Positions 51,001 through 60,000 of a stretch of DNA of 64,000 nt are shown here, piece by piece; the stretch's first letter is position 1; every line of letters starts with the position of its first letter. Position numbers and translations under genes: made by a program. Source of the DNA: Telopea speciosissima (lineage: Eukaryota > Streptophyta > Magnoliopsida > Proteales > Proteaceae); assembly GCF_018873765.1 (NCBI RefSeq), contig NW_025317420.1, forward strand, positions 61,913 through 125,912. Reading direction: 5' to 3'. The notes under the pieces were generated by a model that saw nothing but the letters and a program-made list of their open reading frames with translations, was not told where the DNA came from and did no database searches.

Positions 51001-54000
51001 ATTATAAGGCTCTTAATGTGACACTATTTGTCACTTTTACAATATCTCGCGATATATCGTGAGATCCACGATATATCGTCGATATATCACGATATATCGA
51101 CGAGATATTGTATTTTTATGTTTCGGAAGTGTTTCGTATCTCGGACATATCGAGATTCACGAAATATGGCGATATATCGCCGATATTTCGCGAGATTTTA
51201 TACCATGAAAAATACTAACTTCTTACAACCCAAAGGGCAAGGGGTATTTATAGGGGGAAGAGAAGAGAAGAGAGAAGAGCGAAGTGTAGGAGAAATATTC
51301 CCTAAGAAAAGAGAATATTCTCTTCTCCTTCCTCTTTTACAATGCCTTGAATCCTAAGAAAAAAGGAAAAAAATAGAAAGAAGAAGAAGAGAAAATTGTT
51401 TACATAGAACTTCTATTTCTAGAAAAGTAAACTTCCAATTATAACAAGTGCTTCCTTTTCTTTGTAGATATCTTCTTCAAGCAATAAAATCAAAGATGCT
51501 TTGACTTTTCAACTTTCCATAGGTGAGAGAATATCTTTCAAAATAAATCTATCCCAAGTAGAATTCTAGAAGTGCCCTTGAGAAGTTGGAGGAGAGAGAG
51601 AGTAAGGGTGATGACTAGGATTCCTTCAAGAATAAATAAAATACCCATTCTGTCCTTCAGGAAACGTGGAGCATGGGGTGTTTATATAGGCCTCACCATT
51701 GTGTTCCTTGCGAAAAATCACCCAAAAGAGACCCAAATTTCGTCCAATTTGGAGTTCGGGAGCCCAAGATATCTCAAGTTGAAGTTGGACTGTCCAGAGC
51801 CCTCCAAATGGAATCTTTCGGGTACAGGAAATATAACTTCTGGTTATTGCGTTAAGACCCCTAGAATCCGAACTTTCGCTTCACTTTGTCTCCGGCCGAC
51901 TGTCAATAATTGCAAATAAACCCCTATAGACCATTTTCGCGCTTCGTTACGGAAACGGCCGTAACTTCTTCGTTTCAACTTGGAATCATGTGCCGTTTAA
52001 ACCGTTGCGAAGCTGACTCGATGGGCTACACATCCAAGCCATTAACACCTCTAAACTGCTTAAAAACATTTCCTTAGCATCATCTCCTCCATTTTCACAA
52101 GAAATCACCTACAACCTGAAAAGCACAAGAAAGCAGCGAGTAACTCTGTCCAATGTGGTAAAATGTATGCTTTATGCCCTAAGATTTCACACGTAAATGT
52201 GCTCATCAGCAGGCCTATGCCATACTTTCGGCTGAGGAAACGAGGCGCATTGCTATGGTTCATCCTGTCACTCAGGAACGATCAGCCCTTGTTTCTAGTT
52301 CCCAATCTTCCCGTGGTAATTACTCTCGACCTCCTCCTATTGATTGGCCAGCTAGTGATCGCCCACCTATTAAATGCGATCATTGTGGGAAGGACTGGCA
52401 CACCAAGGACCGATGTTGGAAGCTTCATGGTCGTCCTGCGGATACTCGTGGGTGTGGAAAGAGGGGTTCCAATCGGTCCAGTACCTCGTGCTAATCAGGC
52501 TGCTACTGAAAATCCATCTGAACAATCTCTTTCCTCTGTGATGGTTGAGTTGCAAAATCTATTGGATATGATTAATCGTTTGGACACATCTTCTTCGGCA
52601 TCTGTATCTCCTTCCATGGCGGCTTCGGCTTTGTTCTTACCTGCTCCTTCCAATGCACCGTCTTCCACAGGTATTTCTTTTGGTGGGAATTGCACGTCGG
52701 TCATGCCTGACTCTTGGATTATTGACTCAAGGGCAACCGACCATATAATAGGTTCTTCCTCTGTTTTTGCCACGTATAATCCTCTTTCAGGCCAGTCAAA
52801 GGTTTGGGTTGCTGATGGGTCTCTTTCTTCTATTTTTGGGAAGGGATCCGTTCAGTGCACCTCCTCTCTCACTCTCTCCCCTGTTTTACATGTTCCTAAG
52901 TTTACTACTAACTTGCTGTCCATTAGTAGTCTAACTAAGGATTTAAACTGCAAAGTAATCTTTTATCCAACTCGTTGTTTATTTCAGGATTTGGAAACGG
53001 ATAGTACGATTGCATGTAGTAAGGTGGTTGGTGGTTTGTATGTGCTTGAAAGTCCCCGAACAGTATTGACATCACTGCCGGCATCTTTTACTTTTGATTC
53101 TGCATTACTTGAGTTGAATAATTGGCATCGTCGTTTGTGCCATCCCCCGATTGGGGTTTTATCTGCTTTATTTCCTAGTCTAGTGAAACAATGTAATAAA
53201 TACAATTTTCTTGTGATGCTTGCACTTTGGCAAAACAAACTCGGAGTATTTTTCCTATTTCAGATAATAGAAGTTTGAGTCCTTTTGGTTTAATTCATTT
53301 TGATGTTTGGGGCCCTGTCCGTTGTGTTTCTACCTCTAGGTTTCGATGGTTTGTTACATTTATTGATTGTTTTAGCTGGTCGACTTGGGTCTATTTGATG
53401 CATAGCAAGAGTGATGTGTTCAATTGTTTTATGTTATTCCGTAAGATGGTCCAGACGCAGTTTGATGCCAAGGTGAAGATTCTTCGCTCAGATAATGGCA
53501 AGGAATATATGGATGGTGCTTTCCGTTCCTATTTGGATAGCCATGGGATCATACACTAGACTTCTTGTGTTGACACTCCTGCTCAAAATGGAGTGGCTGA
53601 ACGCAAGAACAGACATCTACTGGAGGTAGCTCGTTCCCCTATGTTCACCATGTCTGTCCCTCCTCGTTTCTGGGGTGATGCCGTGTTTACAACTACCTAC
53701 CTCATCAATCAACTTCCATCTCGTGTCTTGGGTGGCTGCTGTCCCTTGGATATGTTGGTTGGCAAATCCACCTTTGTGGTGCCCCCAAGAGTGTTTGGCT
53801 GTGTTGTGTTTGCACGAAAGCACCACGTCCATGGTAAGCTTGATCCCAGAGGATTATGATGCATTTTTCTTGTTTACTCACCGACTCAGAAGGGCTATAA
53901 ATGCTACCATCCTCCTACTCGAAAGATGTTGGTCACCATGGATGTTGTCTTTCGGGAGTCGGAAGCTTACTTTCCACCGCTGGTACCTCTGCAGGGGAAG

Positions 54001-57000
54001 AGTCAAAGTAATGAAGAGGTCCCGTTGATTGCTCCTTTAGATGTTGAGATACCAACCATTGAAGATGTTTCTATTGAACTAGAGGATGGAGTTACAAGTC
54101 AAGAACAAGAAGTGGGACAGATTGAGCAACAGGTGCAGGGGGAGAGACTTGTGAAGCAGAAATACACTCGGGGAACTGATTTTCCTACAGATGGTCCTCG
54201 GTTCAAAGAGAAAGAAACCATCACTGTTGCACCACCTACGCAATCGGCATCTGTTCCTACTCCAGATCTTGCTCCTAGTTATACTTCTGGTAAGCCCCCC
54301 TCTTGATCCTTGTCTTGATTTACCCATTGCTGTTCGCAGACAAAAAAGAAGTTGCACTCAGCATCCTATCTCAAATTTTGTGTCCTACAACTCTCTAACT
54401 CCTGCTTTTCATGCTTTCATATCCTCTTTGTCCTCTGTTTCCATACCTAACACTTGGCAGGAAGCAATAGCCGAACCAAAATGGAAGGAGGTAATGAATG
54501 AAGAAATGCTTGCCCTTACGAAAAATCAGACCTGGGATTTGGTAAGTTCTCCACATGGGAAGAGGCCTGTTGGTTGTAAATGGGTCTTTGTGGTGAAGCA
54601 CAAGGCTGATGGTTCTGTGGAGAGATACAAGGCGAGATTGGTTGCCAAAGGGTTTGCTCAAACCCAAGGAATCGATTATTAAGAGGCTTTTGCTCCTGTA
54701 GCGAAGATGAATACTGTACGGGTCATCATTTCTTGTGCTATAAAGTAAGGATGGGAACTCCAACAACTTGATGTGAAGAATGCCTTCCTAAATGGAGACT
54801 TGGAAGAAGATGTCTACATGGAGGTACCCCGGGGTTTTACCTCTTCAGAGACTCAGGGGAAAGTGTGCGAGTTAAAGAAGGCCCTATATGGTCTGAAGCA
54901 GTCCCCAAGGGCTTGGTTTGGCTAATTCCACAAGGCTATGATCGCATATGGGTATAAGCAGAGTAATGCAGACCACACATTGTTTGTTAAGAGAGTGGGA
55001 CAGCAAGTTACCCTTTTGATTGTCTATGTTGACGACATAGCAATTACAGGCAGTGATGCACATGAGATTCAAAAGCTGAAAGCTTATTTGGGCACGAAGT
55101 TTGAAGTCAAAGATTTGGGCAAATTGAGGTACTTCCTAGGGATTGAGGTTGCCTATTCAGCTAAGGGTATATCTCTCTCTCAAAGGAAATATACCTTGGA
55201 TTTATTGAAAGAAATAGGGATGCTTGGGTGTAAACCAGCAGATACCCCTCTGGAGCCCAACACAGATTTGAAGAGTAAGGAAGGTGAGCCAGTGGACAAA
55301 GGCAGCTATGAGAGATTTGTGGGTCGATTGATTTACCTCTCATATACCCGGCCAGATATCACATTTGTTGTAAGCCTTGTCTGCCAATACATGCATGACC
55401 CTCACTCTTCTCACTTGGAAGCAACATACAGAATTCTCCGTTACCTCAAGTCAGCTCCGGGGAAAGGAGTATTGTTCTCTCCACATAGCCATCTCCGGAT
55501 AGAAGCGTACACTGATGCATATTGGGCTGGCAGTCCTGATGATAGGAAGTCCACATCTGGATATTACACATTTGTTAGAGGTAACTTAACTACTTGGAGA
55601 AGCAAAAAACAAGCTGTTGTGGCTCGATCTAGTGCTGAAGCTGAATTCCGAGCTATCGCACAGGGTATTTGTGAGCTTCTTTGGCTCAATGTGCTTCTTC
55701 AAGATTTGGGGATGAGTGCTGATCTTCCTATGCGACTCTACTGTGACAGCAAGTCAAGCAATCAACATTGCCAACACCACACTTCATCAATATGATCAGA
55801 CCAAACATGTTGAGATTGGACGAAACACTTCATCAAAGAGAAGTCGAACAATTTCTCCGCTACTCTCAAGTCGATCTTCCAGACTCACGGGAAAGGAGTA
55901 TTGTTCTCTCCACATAGCCATCTCCGGGAAAGAAGCGCATACCATCTCGATAGCATCGATGCATATTGGGCTGGCAGTCCCGATGATAGGAAGTCCACAT
56001 TTGGATATTACACATTTGTTAGAGGTAACTTAACTACTTGGAGAAGCAAAAAACAAGCTGTTGTGGCTCGATCTAGTGCTGAAGCTGAATTATGAGCTAT
56101 CGCACAGGGTATTTGTGAGCTTCTTTGGCTCAATGTGCTTCTTCAAGATTTGGGGATGAGTGCTGATCTTCCTATGCGACTCTACTGTGACAGCAAGTCA
56201 GCAATCAACATTGCTCACAACCCAGTCCAATATGATCGGACCAAACATGTTGAGATTGACCGACACTTCATCAAAGAGAAGCTGGAACAAGGAATTATTT
56301 GTATTCCATTCATTCAGTCGAGTGAACAGTTGGCTGATATCCTCACCAAAGGAATCATTACAAAATTGTTTTTTCCTATTATTAGCAAGTTGGGCATGTT
56401 TGATAAGTATGCACCAACTTGAGGGGGGAGTGTTATAATATGGGTCCAAGGGTAAATCTGTTCGTGGGGGTAATTCTTGTATGTGGGTTTTAGTGCCACA
56501 TTACTTAGTTATAGTTTTGTCATATGATTTCAATATTATAAATAAAGGTTGGGCTATGATCACATTGATCAAGCCAGTATTCATAGAATTCCACAGTTGG
56601 ATAAATTAGATTAATCTACCGCCACCTCTTGAATTTATATTAATAAAGCCAAGTCATTACTGCAATAGGAAACCATAAGTAACCTTATTACAATAAGAAA
56701 CTGAAAGCCACTTAGACTAGAACTACATACTAAGATAAGAACTAGATAAGAAGACTATACAACAGTGTAGAGGTCCATGGACCCCCATGGACCTCCAATC
56801 GATACGTACGCATATTCTAACACTTCCCCTCAAGCTGGAGTATATATATCTCCCATACCTAGCTAGGAACAACCACTAAGGAAAGTGGGTCGAAACAGCA
56901 CCTTTGTAAACATATCACCAAGTTGATTGCTGGAGCTGATGAACGGAATCAAAGTAAGCTTCTTCATGACTGCATGTCTCACAAAAAGACAATTGACGTT

Positions 57001-60000
57001 GATATGCTGGGTCCTCTCATGAAAAACTAGCTTGCCAGCAGTATAAATTGCAGTTTGATTATCACAATACATCTTCATTGGTAGAGGAACAAGGAACCCC
57101 AACTATTGCATAAGAGACTTCAACCATATCAACTATATTATGGTATCAGCCATAGCTCTATCTTCAGCCTTTGCACTCGACCTAGTCACAGTAGTCTGCT
57201 TCTCACTCCTCCAAGAACAAGGTTACCACCAACAAATGTACAATATCCAATAATTGATCTATGATCGTCATCAACACCAGCTCAATCAGCATCAGAATAA
57301 GTCACAATATTAATGTGACTATGACAATGATAAACAAGGCCTTTGCTAGGAGCATCTTTAAGATATTTCATAATTCGATAAGCAACATCCTAATGAGCAT
57401 GTTTTGGATTCTCCATAAATTTATTGAGGACCGAATAGTAAACCGAATAAGAAATAGGAAAAAATCGAACCAAGTCGGTTTGTTCTGGTTTGATTATGGT
57501 TTCCACATGTTGTATCTTGAATCGAACTGAATAACCGAAAATGAACCAATTGACATCCTTATTAATGATGGTCATCATCATAATCAATATAATAATAGTA
57601 ATAGTGATAATTGTTGAATACAGATGCCACTGAGAGGGGGGTGAATCAGTGGTGTCCAAAAATCAAACCCAACTCATTCCCTCAAACCTCACAATTGCAG
57701 GTGATGACTACCCTTGTACTTACACAATCACAATGTCTGGCAACCCTCAATCACGTGCACATACACATCTGCTAAGAACTAATTGGTTGGCACTGGCCTT
57801 TTTACCAATCATACACACATATAGTTATGTGACACACCTTGCCTCTCAACCACATGTATTCAACCACGTGGCAAGGTTTACTCGATGTGCACACCCATCC
57901 TGGAGAAAATGCGCTTCACATACCCACACATGCAATCCACAAGCAATCACCACAAGGTAGAGATATATATGGTTCGGCAGTGTGCCTACATCCACGATGC
58001 AAATGGCCTAATCTAGCCTCTGTGTAATGCACATACGAATTTCTGTCATACCCATGACGCAGGCCCTGGCTTTGTGTAGCACCCACTACACGGGAGCTTC
58101 AACCTCCTACCATCAAGCACCCACTTGATAGCTCAAGAATTGCAATGGGCTTATACAAATTGCCTCAATTACAAGCTCATAAACTACAAATTCCTCCCAA
58201 AAACATTACAAATATTGATTCAAGAAATTTCCCAAACACCTATCCTACACTCAATTACAATACATGAGGATTTGTCGAATGGGTTACTTATGTCTTGGCG
58301 ACCTCTAGAGATACTGTAGATTGAACGTCTTCATTGGAGCACTCCACTCTCTCTTCCTTCTTCCTCTTCTTCTCTTTTCCTTCTTTCTTCTGCTTCTTTT
58401 CTCTCTTCTTTCTTCTTCTTCTTCTCTGTCTTCTTTCTTCCTCTTCTTCTCAAGCTCTCTTTCTCTACTCAAACCCTAGCTAATGTTCAATGAATTCTTC
58501 AATCACCTTCTTGGAACAATCAATAGAACAATAACCCTGTCAAGAATGGTGAATTGCAATAGGGTAAATACATGGAAACTCTCCCAAGTTCTCTCTCTCT
58601 TTCTCATCTTAAAAAATGAGCTTTTCTCCACTTCTGAAATCCCAGTTAGATATTCAAAGCATTTTTCAACCACATATTAATGTAGTCCTAGATAGACAAA
58701 GGGTCTACTAGGAGCCAAGTAAACCAGGACCTGCTGGTTGATTGGGCAGATTTGATGATTTAGGTAAAATTCTAGGGTTAGGTTTAAGGTAATGGATGTA
58801 ATTCTTATATGGTAATGTTAGGCAGGTTTAGAGGAAGCTAGCAGTGAAGGTTTGGATGATGTTTGAGTGAAAATTAAAAATCAGAAAATTAGGATTAGGG
58901 TTTTGGGTTTTGGGAAAAATAAGTGAGATGAGTTTTAGGGTTTAGGATGGGAATTCAGGGAAGGGGTTCAGGTCGAGTCTTCCAATGATAGGGAAGAGTA
59001 CTCGGCCAGGGTTTGGGGCTAAGTTGATGGATAAAAGTGATGGATCTGGAAATTCTAGGGTTTTGAGTTTAATGAAGGTTGAGGGAATTTTAGGGTTTGA
59101 TGTTAGAATGGGGCAGAAGTTACAGTCAAGTGGAGGGGATGTGGTGAGGTTGCTGTGGATGAAGTTTGGATGAAATTGATGGAGGGAATTGAGCTGGACA
59201 GGGTGTAGATGGAACTAGGGTTTAGCGGATCGATTGGAGATAGGTAGGCTGAGGTTGGAGGATTAGAAGAAGAAGGGTAGTTGCAAAAAATTGTAAAGTA
59301 CTTACTTGAAAGTTTATATCTTCAATGGCAGCAGTTTTGAAAACAGAATTGAGGTTCTCCCGATCTACAAGATGCAAGGAGATGAAAAAAGGATCCTCCC
59401 GGTCTACCAGACGCAAGGAGTCGATTGGAGATCCACCAATCGCTTTCACCTTGATATTACTCACAAGGCAGCACTCTCAAAGGAGCAACACAGCAGCAAC
59501 AATGGCAGCAACAGAAAACGATTTTTTTAAAGTCTAAATTGTGGGGGAGCCTCCCACGATTTATTTATTTATAATATGGCCCAAGGCCCAAATCCTATTA
59601 CAAATATGAATCCGGCCCTCACATAAATCGTGGAATGGGTGGGACACTTAATTTAAAAGCTAAAACTTAAAAGATTCCCTATCTACCAATTGGGAATAAA
59701 AACCTAACAGCCTATAGGATTAATTCACTTAAATTGAACCATGGTCTGAACTGGTTCAATTTAAGTGTACAAGTAAACTGAAAAAAACTAAGTATGGGAA
59801 ATAACTAAAGCTGAAATAAACTAAGGCTCCAACTACTAGGCCCTAATCTTAAAGCTGCTTCTTCTTGCAGATGCTTGGATCTGCATCACATATCTTCTTG
59901 CTTTTGATGGAGCTTTTAGCATTCTAGAAAGTTTGATAGGTTAGGATTTCCCCATTGAAGCTTTTACCATTCTTACTTCTCTACGCTTCTTCTCTATTTA

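Larger units (their letters stand above)
46167..51207 (-). mobile_element. hAT DNA transposon, nearly full length
   Basis: Ends are CATAGTACTATATCTCGCGA (left) and, inverted, CATGGTATAAAATCTCGCGA (right). Flanks AAAAAAAC (46159-46166) and AAAAATAC (51208-51215) match at 7 of 8. About 150 bp inside each end is packed with palindromic CGATATATCG / TCTCGCGA words. Between them is a minus-strand hAT transposase gene. Length 5.04 kb. Confidence 0.93.
45457..52208 (-). mobile_element. Solo LTR of a large retrotransposon, itself split by a hAT element
   Basis: The segment begins TGTTTGAG and ends CTCATCA on the plus strand (TG...CA) and is flanked by GCAGG (45452-45456, 52209-52213). Without the hAT element and its duplication it is about 1.7 kb with no coding, which fits a solo LTR. 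Minus orientation (starting TGATGAGCACA) is a guess from general resemblance to gypsy LTRs. Confidence 0.8.
44258..56595 (+). mobile_element. Ty1/copia element 1, with nested insertions
   Basis: LTRs 44258-44417 and 56431-56595 (TGTTATAATATGG...CCACA) are flanked by a perfect GTTGG duplication (44253-44257, 56596-56600). A TGGTATCA primer site is at 44418 and a polypurine tract GAGGGGGGAG at 56421-56430. Removing the insertion 45457-52208 and one GCAGG copy restores a continuous gag reading. Order protease-integrase-RT-RNase H is copia type. It lies in GGB intron 4 in the sense orientation. Confidence 0.95.
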
